Positions 1-9,813 of a stretch of DNA of 23,815 nt are shown piece by piece. The notes under the pieces were generated by a model, which did not search any database, was not told the DNA's origin, and was given only the letters and a program-made list of their open reading frames with translations. A program made the position numbers and the translations under genes. This stretch comes from Leishmania donovani. Taxonomy: Eukaryota > Euglenozoa > Kinetoplastea > Trypanosomatida > Trypanosomatidae. Where the stretch lies: contig NC_018260.1 in NCBI RefSeq assembly GCF_000227135.1, positions 85,503-109,317 of the forward strand, read 5' to 3'. Each line of letters begins with the position of its first letter. Positions within the stretch are counted from its first letter, which is position 1.

Positions 1-274
1 ACCTCGGCCCATCGCATGGGTGGCGCAAGCGTGCTCTCTGTCGCCGGTCGCTCCGACGCATCCCCGTCCAGGACCTGACCACCGACATCCGCAGTGATAC
101 GTCGCACCCACCTGCCTAGGCGGCAGGCGCTTCACCCTGTCATCACCAGCGGTGGGCTCGGCATTTCGCAGGCACAGGAAGGGAGGGCTGCTTGGCTTCC
201 CCGCCCCCACTCCCTCCCCCGCGCCGACAGAGCGAGTAGGGGTGTACTGAGCACCGAGATACCACGCACTGAGG
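1..274 (+). repeat. Left arm of exact inverted repeat (SIDER-like candidate), cut by window edge
   Basis: Every base I compared from 1 to 274 is the reverse complement of 18236-18509 (position n pairs with 18510 minus n). Identity breaks at 275. The left end is the window edge, so the element may continue outside. It is GC-rich and contains C-rich and G-rich runs and a short hairpin around its CCTAGG centre (114-127). It lies in the 3' flank of the Mpv17-family gene. The text resembles, from memory, the SIDER degenerate retroposons common in Leishmania 3' untranslated regions. That identity is an inference; the duplication itself is directly visible. Confidence 0.85.
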
Positions 275-1411
275 TGTCCTAAATGATCACGGCGAAGAAA
301 GGAAGGAAAAACAAAGAAAACAACAACGCCATTAGCACTAGGAAGTCTCTCTCACCTCTGTTCACTCGTTCTCCTTCGGCGTGGCTGGGGAGAACAGACG
401 GGAAAGAAGGGAGGGGCGAAGGAACGGCAGAGGCGCAAGGGGCATCGAAGCAGTAGCTGTGGAGGCACACGCGCGGGCGCACATATCCCTTACTCAATGC
501 ACACGTAAAGAGAGCAGAGAGAAACAAATGTGGAGCAGCGGGTGAAGCATTATATTAGGCTCACGCATTGGTGTGGTGGGAGTGCGTGTACATACAATAC
601 AGCCCCCACGTCTGGTTCAGATCGGAGGCCGAAGGAGGAGCGTGTGTGTGCGTGTGAGAATAGCCACTCGTGTCGCCCAAATCGTAAAGGAATTTGTGAC
701 AGTTGCGAAAATCATCGCTGCAGTGGGTAATGCAGCCCTGCAGCTTCAACTATGTCTTTCGCCGTAGCCAAAGTATCTCTCCACGCGCGCATCCCGAGCA
801 CACGACAGAGCCCTCATAATTTGGCCTTTTGTTGGTGTGCACCGCTGCTACGCGCGCCACAAACCGCAGCCGCAAGCCTATGCCCACCAGCAGCGCGTTG
901 TGGATCAGCCGCAGTCACTGTGTCACCTTCCCTCTCACGTGCGCTTGGAATGAGACGGTGTGATGGTTAGCCGTGGCGCTCAATGGCATTCAGCACCGTG
1001 TACTCCACGAAGGGCTCATCGCGGGCACGCACGCGTTCTACGATCGATCAAGCCAGCACCTGTCGCGCAAAGTAACAACCCGCACACCCAGGCAGGTGGG
1101 GGAGGAGCAGACGTCGAAAAAAAAAGAAAAATAAGGGAGAAGCGACGGCATAACGGAGGCTGTGAGTTGCGGCGATCACGTGCGACGCAGTGGTAAAAGC
1201 CTTGCGCGATGTCAGGCTGCGACAACTTGACGAAATCACCGCGAACGGCGCGAAGGCCGTCCCTCCTTTTGGGTGCTGCATGCGTTTTCATTTATTGGCT
1301 GAAACACAGGGATTATCACATCAGCGCCCCACAGACCTCGGTCAAGTAGCGCCTCTTCCAGATCAAGTTTTCACAGGTGGACACCCCTTTCTCGTTGATA
1401 GTAGTCCCTTT
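275..1411. other. Intergenic region downstream of the Mpv17-family gene
   Basis: I see no gene here. All short open frames are low in complexity or lack support. Because the neighbouring gene reads leftward, this should hold its 3' untranslated region and polyadenylation zone. GT-rich and purine-rich tracts are scattered through it, for example around 640-655 and 1116-1134. No RNA gene was recognised. Confidence 0.5.
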
Positions 1412-2479
1412 CTACAGCGTGTGCAGGGGCTGCTTCATGCTAGCGTCCTCGCCGTCCACCTTCTTAGAGCGATGCAGGATGTAAGACATAATCCCGCTCC
1501 ACACCACCTGCACGCCAGACGAGTAGGCGAGGCGGAAGTGGCCTGGGATGTAATAGAACATCGGGAGCCAGTTGAGCGACCAGAAGGCCAGCGCATACTT
1601 CATGATGTCGGGGAAGTCGTAGATGAGTTTGCGCCTCACATCCACCGACACGCACGTGAAGTATTCGTGGAAGTTAAAGTTGTGATTGTCGACGATGCGG
1701 TAGTAATAGCCCATTTTGTGGATTGTGGTCTGATCCAGCTCACTTATGGTGTTGCGGAAGGGGCTAAACACAAAGCGAAAACGCCCGGTGCCCTTCTGCG
1801 CGTCAGTCATGCCTGCGTCGTCGTCGCCGGCCACCACGACATGCTCTTGAGCCTTGGGAACCGTATTCATCGGAATCGCCATCACGCGCCGCCGTCCATC
1901 GCGGCCGTCGCGGTATATGAAGAAGTGGTCCATGGCGGTGACGTAGGTGAGGTAAATCGGGCTTGTCAGCTGCGCCGCGATGTAGCTGAGAAACCCCTTC
2001 CCAATGGCTCTACGCTTGGTGATGGCAGCCGGATTGATGAGGCGGTCCAGATGGCGGTACACCCACAGGAAGTACGGTACGCCGAAGAGAAAGGTAAAGC
2101 TGCAGAAGATCATGCTGCGACGAAGGTCAAGAAGTATGGTGGTATTGCCGCTCGCCGCCGAGGAGGAAGCCGGCGGCGACGCATTTTTCGTCGCCCCATC
2201 AGCAGGGGACGGCACCGCCGTGCCACGATCCGCTTGGCATGCACGCCATCGCTGACGAGCGCAGAGAAACGGAGACTGAACGGTTATTAGGAACGGTGAG
2301 TTCTGGCTCTCGTTGGGCAGCCGCTCACGCGTCAGAGGTGGGCGCGACTGCAGCCATGGCTCGTAGATTGTCTGGCACACAACATCCCCGCAAAAGCCGA
2401 TCGTGGTGCTGAGTGCCATGTTGGTGCGGAGTGGGTACTCCTTAAGGTAGTAGGAGAGAGAGTGGAGAATGAACTTCAT
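1412..2479 (-). CDS. Mpv17/PMP22-family integral membrane protein with two long insertions
   Basis: This predicts 355 residues from an ATG. The family (Mpv17, PXMP2, Sym1) are small inner mitochondrial or peroxisomal/glycosomal membrane proteins thought to influence metabolite or ion permeability. Family signs are the N-terminal stretch with YPLRTNMAL and GDVVCQ (residues 15-36), DLRRSMIF followed by a hydrophobic segment and WVYRHLD (118-145), and the C-terminal core with KYALAFWSLNWLPMFYYIP (294-312) and a final hydrophobic segment. The usual length is about 180-200 residues. The excess is a Ser/Pro/Ala-rich insertion (about 45-112) and a charged one (about 190-250). The start fits well: an AG acceptor lies 24 bases upstream. 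Which organelle it serves cannot be told from the sequence. Family call good, exact orthologue unknown. Confidence 0.85.
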   Translation of the reverse strand: MKFILHSLSYYLKEYPLRTNMALSTTIGFCGDVVCQTIYEPWLQSRPPLTRERLPNESQNSPFLITVQSPFLCARQRWRACQADRGTAVPSPADGATKNASPPASSSAASGNTTILLDLRRSMIFCSFTFLFGVPYFLWVYRHLDRLINPAAITKRRAIGKGFLSYIAAQLTSPIYLTYVTAMDHFFIYRDGRDGRRRVMAIPMNTVPKAQEHVVVAGDDDAGMTDAQKGTGRFRFVFSPFRNTISELDQTTIHKMGYYYRIVDNHNFNFHEYFTCVSVDVRRKLIYDFPDIMKYALAFWSLNWLPMFYYIPGHFRLAYSSGVQVVWSGIMSYILHRSKKVDGEDASMKQPLHTL

Positions 2480-2502
2480 GGCGACGGAAAGCAGCGGCAG
2501 AG

Positions 2503-2519
2503 CTGCAGCAGAGAAAAAT
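2503..2519 (-). promoter_or_regulatory. Probable spliced-leader acceptor of the Mpv17-family gene
   Basis: Read on the minus strand, a T-rich tract (2519-2511) runs into CTGCAG. The first AG after it is at 2504-2503. A leader added there would give a 23-base 5' untranslated region before the ATG at 2479. Pyrimidine tract plus first AG is the known trans-splicing signal of trypanosomatids; its use here is inferred. Confidence 0.55.
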
Positions 2520-3657
2520 ATCTACGGGCAGAAAAGGGTGTGAGCAAGTGAGCAAAACAGATCTGCGGGCCCCGCGTACCTCGAGTAAGAAAAACGTCAA
2601 CAAATACAAGCACACTGGCAAAGAGCAGCGGCAAAGGCCTGCACCGCCAGCACACAAAACTATGGGAAAGGAGGGAGCTCGGGTGTGTTGTGGCACGAAA
2701 ACAAACACAACGGTGAAGGGCCCGCAACGGCAGCAGCAGAAGCAGCCACACCGCACGCCGAGAAGAGTCCACACACGCACGCACACACGCCAAACCTCCA
2801 GGAGTGAAAGAGTACGCAGCTTATATGAACGCAACAAAAGGCACAAGCAGGGAGCACAGGGGCGTCCCCTTCTTCTTTGCACACGATGGTGTGTGTGCCG
2901 GTGTGCCGGTGCGCATCGAGAGAGGCGGAGTGCCAAGGAGATCGAAGGGAAGCGGAGGTAGGAGGCATGAAAAACTGAAGGTTGGCCGGCATGAGGGAAC
3001 AGGACCGATAAAAGCGGTGCGCTACCGCAAACGAAAATAGGGGAAGAAAGAGACGACGCGTGCGCGTGTTTCTAAGTGATACGTGCGTGGCCTTCCCCTG
3101 TGGCAGCGCTCCATTACTTGGTCACGTCCCTCTTTTTTACTAGCCGCTTCTCTCTCCCTTTTCACCCTTCCTCGATCGCAGTCCTCTCCAGCATCACCAG
3201 TAGTAGCGCGAAACAGGTATGCCGATGTCCGAAGAGAGAGGAAGGCAGCTAGCTGAAAGAGTATGGAAACACTCTTCTGATCCGCCTTGTTTGTTGATGC
3301 TACGGATCCTTGCGTTTTCTCGAGCACCCACGAACACCATGAATGGCAGAGCGAAACAAATCGGGGTCGTCTCTGCCGACGCCATGCGCGTTGGGAGTCA
3401 CAAGAAAGGGTCTGCCGCCCCCCCACCCCACCGTCTTCCATTGCACCAGGCGTCCCCCCCCCCCTTTGTTTCATTCGCATCGTCTCTTTTCTTTGCGCGG
3501 TGCTGTCCTCCGGTACGCAATCGTATCCACTAACGTTCAAGGCGAAGTGCTGGTAGCCATCGCCTGTGCACCCTCCCACCTGCCCGATCACGCACACAAA
3601 CATAGACAGCGACATCAACACAAGCACAAACGCGCACACACATACACACACGCTTCC
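2520..3657. other. Intergenic region between the CstF50-like and Mpv17-family genes
   Basis: No gene was recognised. The stretch should contain the 3' untranslated region of the CstF50-like mRNA (right part) and upstream sequence of the Mpv17-family mRNA (left part). It includes CA/GT dinucleotide runs (about 2768-2790 and 3595-3655), a run of 11 C at 3454-3464 and purine-rich runs on the plus strand. The longest minus-strand frame here (3022-3651) has no ATG start and is Cys/Val repetitive. Confidence 0.5.
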
Positions 3658-5301
3658 TCAAGATGGAAGCCACGCTGGGGTCCACAGACGCAGTCGACTG
3701 TCGTCACCTCCTGTGACAATACAGTTGGCCCACGGGCTGGCGGCAAGCCCCCTTTGCATAAAGCTCGGCTGTGTTGTCACAGTGCAGTCCACCGCCCCAG
3801 TGTACACGCAGTAGCTGTGCACAGCGAGAAGAGTAGAGTCGTGGCAATGCACGTGGCTTTCGTTGGCGGAGAACACGGCCCGTATGCTGCGGCATTCACA
3901 CTTGGTGGGCTCGCCGAAAGAGGTTACCTCTGGGCTTTGGTAGTTGCGCGACGTTGCATGGAGCCGCCTAAGGTCCCACAGGCGTGCCGTAGAGTCCATA
4001 CCCGCCGTTAGCACAACGTTGCCTGTTCGGCTGTACACGACGCTTGTGACAGGCACGCCAGAATGCGCGCTCTCAGCACGGTAGATCACGCGCCCGCTCA
4101 CGCCGTCGTAAAGCATCCAGGTACCATCAAGGCTTGTGCTCATCATGGTTCGCCCGTCAGGAGCAAAGCAAACCGACGACAGCGCCGCGCTGTGCTGTGC
4201 CCCACGGTCGGTGGGCCGGTACGAGGTAGCTGTGGAGCCGCTATCTTCGCTCTCCCATTGTGGCCCTGTGTGGGCAGTCGAGGACGCGTAGGTCCCAGGC
4301 GGCGTGAGCACCTTCTCCGTGCGTACGTTGATCAGCCGAGGCAGATGGTGATTCGCTGCCACAACAATGTACTCGCCAGACGGGTGAAAAGAAGCGTCGC
4401 GAATGGGGACGGTGTCGTGAATCTTCAGCACCACCTTCGAGTCAGGATAAGCGTAGTTTCGCAAGTAAAGAATGCCTTCGCGTCCGCCAGAGAGCACAAT
4501 TGGTTTCGTGGGGTGGAAGCGCATCACCTCGACTGACTGCGTATGCTCGTGAAAGCGCCGCACCATCGCAAGCTCCGTTACCTCGTTGGCATTGCGGATA
4601 GCGGACCCTTTAGGAGCGGTCTCACCACTGCCGAAGCTTCCAGCGTCACGGCTGCCATCAAGCGCCCTCGCGCGGTTCGCAGCACGCGCCTCGTCCAGTG
4701 CGCTTAAATCCTCAATCGTCTCCAGTGAAAAAATGGCCGCAAGTCCGTTGGTGCCGGCGCACGCAACGTAGGCGCCATCTGGAGAAAAAGAAATGTCTCG
4801 CACAACGCCGCCGAGAGAAGCTGACATGAAGCGCTCTCGCATCCGCAAGCATCGACGTCCCACCAACCAGCGGCTGGACAACGACAGCGGCATGTACAGT
4901 TTCGATGCGCTCAGAAAGCGTTCCACCACCTGCGTGAATTGAAACTCCTCCTCAGCACGCCGCTCCATTTCATTGACACTTAGTCCCGCCGCCACGACGC
5001 GTGCGAGGCGGTCGCCTTCATCCTCCACGTTACCCACCACGACCCCGGTGGCGTCACAGACGGCAGAAGCAGCGGCCAGAAACCCGTCGTGGTGAAGCTG
5101 GCGCACCACCATCTGATAAATCTCACGAGAGAGGGGATCGACGAGAACGCCTTGCCGAGGTCGCTTGCGGTGAGGTTGCGAGCCGCCGGCCATCACCTCC
5201 GTGTGTGGGCGGCCAGTGGCCGTTGTGGGTGGCGCCACTGTCTCCCCGGGCCTGCCCGCGGAGCTCGCCGCCGCGCCGCGAATGTCGAGTGGGGCAGACA
5301 T
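3658..5301 (-). CDS. CSTF1: CstF50-like WD40 protein (cleavage stimulation factor subunit 1)
   Basis: This predicts 547 residues. CstF50 is the WD40 subunit of the nuclear cleavage stimulation factor acting in pre-mRNA 3'-end processing; in trypanosomatids polyadenylation is coupled to trans-splicing of the next gene. After a low-complexity leader of about 50 residues comes a helix pair (about 53-82, with LSREIYQMVVRQLHHDGFLA) matching the CstF50 N-terminal dimerisation domain. WD40 repeats follow: about 160-195, 250-282, 294-327, 370-405, 412-445 (ending ARLWDLR) and 475-543 (ending DSRLRLW). An acidic/Ser-rich insertion (about 205-240) splits the first two blades. The frame is open upstream, but MSAPLD is its first ATG and lies just after a possible splice acceptor. 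A different WD40 protein is possible, but the DGFLA helix plus this blade order favours CstF50. Confidence 0.78.
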   Translation of the reverse strand: MSAPLDIRGAAASSAGRPGETVAPPTTATGRPHTEVMAGGSQPHRKRPRQGVLVDPLSREIYQMVVRQLHHDGFLAAASAVCDATGVVVGNVEDEGDRLARVVAAGLSVNEMERRAEEEFQFTQVVERFLSASKLYMPLSLSSRWLVGRRCLRMRERFMSASLGGVVRDISFSPDGAYVACAGTNGLAAIFSLETIEDLSALDEARAANRARALDGSRDAGSFGSGETAPKGSAIRNANEVTELAMVRRFHEHTQSVEVMRFHPTKPIVLSGGREGILYLRNYAYPDSKVVLKIHDTVPIRDASFHPSGEYIVVAANHHLPRLINVRTEKVLTPPGTYASSTAHTGPQWESEDSGSTATSYRPTDRGAQHSAALSSVCFAPDGRTMMSTSLDGTWMLYDGVSGRVIYRAESAHSGVPVTSVVYSRTGNVVLTAGMDSTARLWDLRRLHATSRNYQSPEVTSFGEPTKCECRSIRAVFSANESHVHCHDSTLLAVHSYCVYTGAVDCTVTTQPSFMQRGLAASPWANCIVTGGDDSRLRLWTPAWLPS

Positions 5302-5324
5302 CGTACGCAGAGACAGATAGAAGG

Positions 5325-5391
5325 CTGGCAGGTCGGAAGAGGTGCCGCCACACGATGCGAATGCGGTAAAACACAAGGAGAACGAGGAAAG
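5325..5391 (-). promoter_or_regulatory. Probable spliced-leader acceptor region of the CstF50-like gene
   Basis: On the minus strand a pyrimidine-rich tract spans 5391-5368 (CTTTCCTCGTTCTCCTTGTG and following T residues). The first AG downstream is at 5326-5325, 24 bases before the ATG at 5301. This supports the MSAPLD start. It is a prediction from signal order only. Confidence 0.5.
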
Positions 5392-6487
5392 CGGCGAGCG
5401 TGCCAAACAGCCTTCACAGGCTTCGCACTGCCCTCACACTTTCTCTACGTGCTTTCTTGTTTTCGCAGAGGAAAGATGAAACGTGTGGCGAGTGGCAGAG
5501 GAGTGGAGAGAGATGCGAATATGCTGCTGGCGGTGAGTCTCAGCGGGTCCTCCGTCGGTGCACTGCAGGACCACACCACACACACGTACCGCAAGACCGC
5601 GCACACGTGCGTCCACGAGAAGGAGGAGGATAAACAGTTGAGGGGCAGAATATGTGCAGGAAACACGGATCGCGGTCACCTCTACAACACATGAATACGC
5701 AAAGCATGAACAGAGGCGGAAGAAACCGGTGCGCGACGCGCTGCCACATGCAGCGAGACATACCATATCCCGCTACACAGTCAGCAGCACTGCAGCGGGA
5801 GCGGAAGAGGAAGCACAAATTTGAGCGATCTTTTCCATCCTAGCAAGCATCCACGCAGAGAGTGAGGTGTTCCGTGCCACAGCCTTCGCGAGAGAGAAGT
5901 AGCTACGAGACGCGCACGTCGGGCACAAAGTACGCTGAAAGCTCCCCACTCACTGGCAGAGATGTCAATCGTTTCATTCGGTGAGCACGCAACATGCACT
6001 CTGCACCCAAACAGGAGACCCCCGCCTCTGCTCCTTCATCTCACTCAAAAAGAAGCGTGTGGTGCACAAAAAAAGCTTCCCCAGCAACAAGGAAAAGCTC
6101 AGCATCGACTCCGTAGGTGTAAAGCACCTACAGCACAAGAGCGTCCGGACGTCACGTCGAAAGAAATGCGTCCGTGGCTTCAGCCAAAAAAAAGCCTAAA
6201 AGGCATGAAGAAACCGTGCGAGCATCCTACCATTCAGGATATTGCACCTCCGCGTACCTCCTCTACCTTCACTTTCAACGTCGCCGCTGCAACAGCCCTA
6301 TGTCACCAACCCAACTTTCCACAAGGGAACACACAGCTCGCTTCCGAAAAGAAAAAGTATGCAGAGCCCTCTACTGCACGTACGCGAAAACATATATATC
6401 CGTTTACTGTCCCAAACGCAGACATCACTGACGACGTAACCCTCGCACCGAGCCAGACACATTCATCAAAACAGCAACCGCACACAG
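5392..6487. other. Intergenic region upstream of the CstF50-like gene
   Basis: No supportable gene was found. A plus-strand open frame from an ATG at 5962 runs through here into the repeat, but it is antisense to the transcribed direction and compositionally random (His/Thr/Ser/Pro-rich), so I do not call it. A-rich runs occur near 6056-6074 and 6184-6191. Confidence 0.5.
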
Positions 6488-6794
6488 CACCCAACGGCCA
6501 TCAGCTGGTAGTGCATGTTATCCTTGTATCCGCACAGTGCGCAGCGGTCCACCGCCACGCACACGTCAGAGTGAGTATTGATGTGTCTGCATCATCGCCG
6601 CGGCCCGCACACATCCCCTTCTCCGCACAACAACCAGCACCGCACACGCGCGCCACCACACGCAGAAGCCCAACGCGCATCAGAGATTGTTCACCCGTGA
6701 AATACAGTAGTTCGTCAGGCGCGCACAGCCGGCGGCTACGCGACATGCGTCTTCGCACACTCTGTACATCATCACACGCGCGCTCAGTCGCAAC
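6488..6794 (+). repeat. Left copy of 307-bp exact direct repeat
   Basis: This segment is repeated without a visible difference at 15265-15571 (constant offset 8777), in the same orientation. Identity starts at CACCCAACGG and ends at AGTCGCAAC; the flanks on both sides differ. The pair brackets the hexose transporter gene. This copy lies about 1.2 kb upstream of the CstF50-like start. It encodes no convincing protein. Minus-strand frames through both copies give the same peptide only because the DNA is the same. Confidence 0.93.
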
Positions 6795-8305
6795 CAGGAA
6801 GGCTTCAGTGGGGAGTGGATTCCCTTTTCTGCCCAACTCCGTTTATCTTCACCTTTCGCCTGATACAGAATCGTGGGGCGCTCCGACCGATGACCAGCGG
6901 CTGGGAGAGGGCGGAGCGAGACATTCGTAGGCAGTGAGGATCCATCGAAGAAAAAACAAACACAAAACATGGATGAATCCCTGAAGGAAGAAGCCTCCAT
7001 CATGGCTGCGGTCTGGCACAGCATCCGCACACAGATACCTGCTCGATGCACCACCAACATACACACAAGAGTGCGCAGAGGGGCAGAAGCAATGAAAAGA
7101 TATATATAGTGCACAAAGAAGGGTCCTTAGCAGCCCCTTTGATGCAGCTCACGGGGCTCCTGCCACTCTCAGCGTCTGTACATATATCTGCCGGTGTGCC
7201 CATCAGTGGTATCCCTCGATAGCAAAAAGACCTGTGAGTTGGCGCATCGCTTCCTTATGGGCCCAGCCATTGTATTGAATGAAATCAGGGAAGGGAAGAA
7301 GCACGCGGGGAGGGAGGTTGGATTGCAGTTTTTTTTTTTCAAAGGCAATCAAATACGAAGCCGAAACAGAGAGGGGATGCGCAGTCGCAAGAGCAGTAGG
7401 CACCACACGTCACTCACTCATACGGGCAAACAGTCAGGCACGCACACACACATACATGCATGCATACATCGATGCACACTCCCCTTCCCGGCGGGCCGCT
7501 TTGTGCTCGTGTCAATCACCTGAATGAGCTAAGCGTGCCACACAGCATCCACACTGGAACGCGAAGTCTGCGCGTGTGACGATGAAGTCTCGCTTGCTCA
7601 GGAAGTCTAGCAGAAACACAAGCCGTTGTCACCTTAACGGGGGACGCAAGTGTGAAGGGTTCATCGACAACATTCGCCCCTCTCTCACCACTCCATTCCA
7701 CAGAGATGACAGAGCGCACGCAAGGAGAAGACTTTGCTGACTCTTATCAGGGAGACGCACCTCTCAGTCCAACATCTTTTCTCCTGCTTTCCAAGAAGCA
7801 GAAACGCATGATGGGGAGCCGAAGGCAAGTCAGTTGGATGCTGTAGCAGTTGCCCTCGTTTTGCGCAGAGCACGGGATGCCCTTGAGAGACGCCGAATCC
7901 AACATTAAGAGGGAGCACACGCCACAAGGAGAACCGAGGGTACTAAAAAAAGGGCCGGCAAACATGTTGATGGATACGAAGCGATGCTGGGAAACCAGCA
8001 CGCACGTGATCATGCACTTAAATATATATATATATGTGTGTGCGCTTTCATTCCTTGGCCAGCGCGCAAGAGGGGAGAGATGGCAGCAGAGGAGGAGTTG
8101 CACCGAGGCCATCGGGGAGTCACAGAGTATTCGTCTCAACCGATTCGACTTCTGGGTTATGGGTGCGGCCGGGGCGCTAAACACCGATGGAACCATACCA
8201 CCAGGGATGGAGTGCATCTTTCATGCAGGAGCATCGATGTGCCTATATGCCTGTCCTTGTGTACGGGCAGGAGTGCGGCGCCACCCGTCCTTCCAGCTTC
8301 TAGTC
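6795..8305. other. Gene-free spacer between direct repeat and coding relic
   Basis: Nothing gene-like was recognised. It holds short tandem tracts: TA repeats around 7101-7108 and 8021-8035 (running into TG), CA/CATG tracts at about 7440-7475, and a T/C run at 7328-7341. Frames of 60-160 codons occur on both strands but have no coding character or neighbours in frame. Confidence 0.5.
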
Positions 8306-9813
8306 TCACCTCCCCGTGCCGCCAGTTGTGTCACTTAGCGCTCGGTATAAGGAATCACGGCTGGGCTTGTCGGCGGACGTTACGCCGCATTGTGCGTAAC
8401 GGGCCGTGGATCCTGTATGGCAGTGGAGGCATACAGCCATGGAGTACCGCGTTGACGGCGTGAAGGTGTGGAGAAAGCCCATGCAGACCGCAGCGACGGC
8501 CAAAGTGTCATCCACACGAAGGCGGGCCACGGCTCCAGCAGACAAGAAAGAACGGCCCCTCAAACGCGCAGCGCACTGCTCGGCGCTCTACTGTACTTGC
8601 ACTGTAGGCGGGGCCGTACCTCTATCGTGTGCCCGTCATGGCGACCTGCTTTGTCGCCCGCTTCACGTGCGCGGATCCCCACAAACCTCGCTGGGAGTGT
8701 CCCCGTGATAGGGGCACCCCGGTACCGTTCTGTTCTGCGAGTGCTGGCATTCATTGTACCGTGCCCTCGTCTCGTGCGCCTGCTCGCGGTTGAACACATC
8801 AGGGCCATGGGGTCCATCGTCCGCTCGTACCGGGAGATCGCGCTGCAGAGGGTGAGCCCGCGCGAGAGCCACGCCGGAGTGAGGAGGCAGTCGAAGGCCC
8901 TCTTCAAAACCAGCGCAATGTCGCGGGTCTCTCGTGGCGTCATGACACACCCGTTGAATGCGACACCGTAGATCGTCGAGAAGACGACAACGACGGCCTG
9001 CATCGTGTATGTGCTTGAGGTGTACGCGCTGGTTCTGACGATTTGGATAAGGTGGGCCTTTAGCAGAGCCCCACGCCACCTCGGCCTGCAGCAAATGGCG
9101 CCTGGGGGCGGCAGCCCCTCCCTGCGAGGTCAAAAGCGGGCTCTCCGGGCCAGAGATCGCTGGGCGGCGCTGGCATCCCCGTGGCACCAGGGCGCACGGT
9201 GTCGACAGATTGGAGCTGAGGGCCGTTCGCAGCCGAAGGCGCCGTGGTTGCTTGCGCCGCTGCCTCCGGTGCATCCATCCGCTCGGCCGTCGATGCCACT
9301 AGCAGAATGAGCCGGCACACGCTATGTCTGCCCTGCAGCGATGCCTTGCGTGCATTCCACAGGTCGAGCACGGAGGAGGGGAGACGGAAGAGCGGCCGCG
9401 GATCCTCCTCCGTGGGTGTGTCGGTCCGCGATGGGGCTCCTCAGAGACGGCGTCATCCATATCCTCCCAGACCCGCCGCCACTCGTCCCACTGCCCCACC
9501 CGCTTCGTCTCCCGGCAGCGGGCGCGGGCGGCTGTCCGTGAATCGGCTGACAGCCGCCTCGAGGCGATGGATGCACTCCCCCGACACCTGCACCCCCTCC
9601 CTCAGCAGCATGAGTGATCGAGCCATCCGCAGTCAGAATCCCCACGTGCGCAGGACGCCCGCCTTTCCACAGTCTTCGGTGCTCATAGGATGCCCACGGG
9701 TGGCCGGCGTAATCCGTCCAGAGCCCCGCAAACGCTTGGCCACGCGAGGCTTGGTCATGCATGAGAATGCCCACGCACAGCTGATTTTCGGGGATCAGCC
9801 CCTCGCGACTCAA
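8306..9813 (-). pseudogene. Multiply frameshifted coding relic, C-terminal part like a tyrosine recombinase (DIRS/TATE-type)
   Basis: Minus-strand translation gives protein-like stretches that jump between all three frames. They include HDQASRGQAFAGLWTDYAGH (about 9755-9690), RLEAAVSRFTDS (about 9570-9535), QWDEWRRVWEDMDDA (9493-9449), QGRHSVCRLILLVASTAERM (about 9340-9280), AVVVVFSTIYGVAFNG (about 8998-8951) and MTPRETRDIALVLKRAFD (about 8942-8889). The last frame reads RSFLSAGAVARLR (8554-8516), then TPSTRYSMA ending near 8435. This order, Arg-rich box, small-residue helix, then a TRY motif, resembles box II and the catalytic Tyr of tyrosine recombinases. The usual Gly-His before the Tyr reads Gly-Phe, so it would be inactive. 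TATE elements of some Leishmania and relatives carry such an enzyme. The decay is visible; the family is inferred from memory. A dead host gene is the alternative. Confidence 0.45.

Noticed and set aside
1190..2290. Plus-strand open frame of 366 codons opposite the Mpv17-family gene
   Set aside because: It is antisense to a recognised protein, rich in His/Arg/Val as expected of a shadow frame, and matches no family.
6675..6780. Possible C/D snoRNA inside the direct repeat (minus strand: GTGATGA and two CTGA boxes with short complementary GC flanks)
   Set aside because: The spacing is wrong: about 50 bases from C box to the internal D box, and only 4 bases between the internal C-like box and the last D box. 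It probably arises by chance.
5962..6930. Plus-strand open frame of 322 codons
   Set aside because: It runs against the cluster direction, is low in complexity and runs through the direct repeat, where its reading is shared only because the DNA is duplicated.
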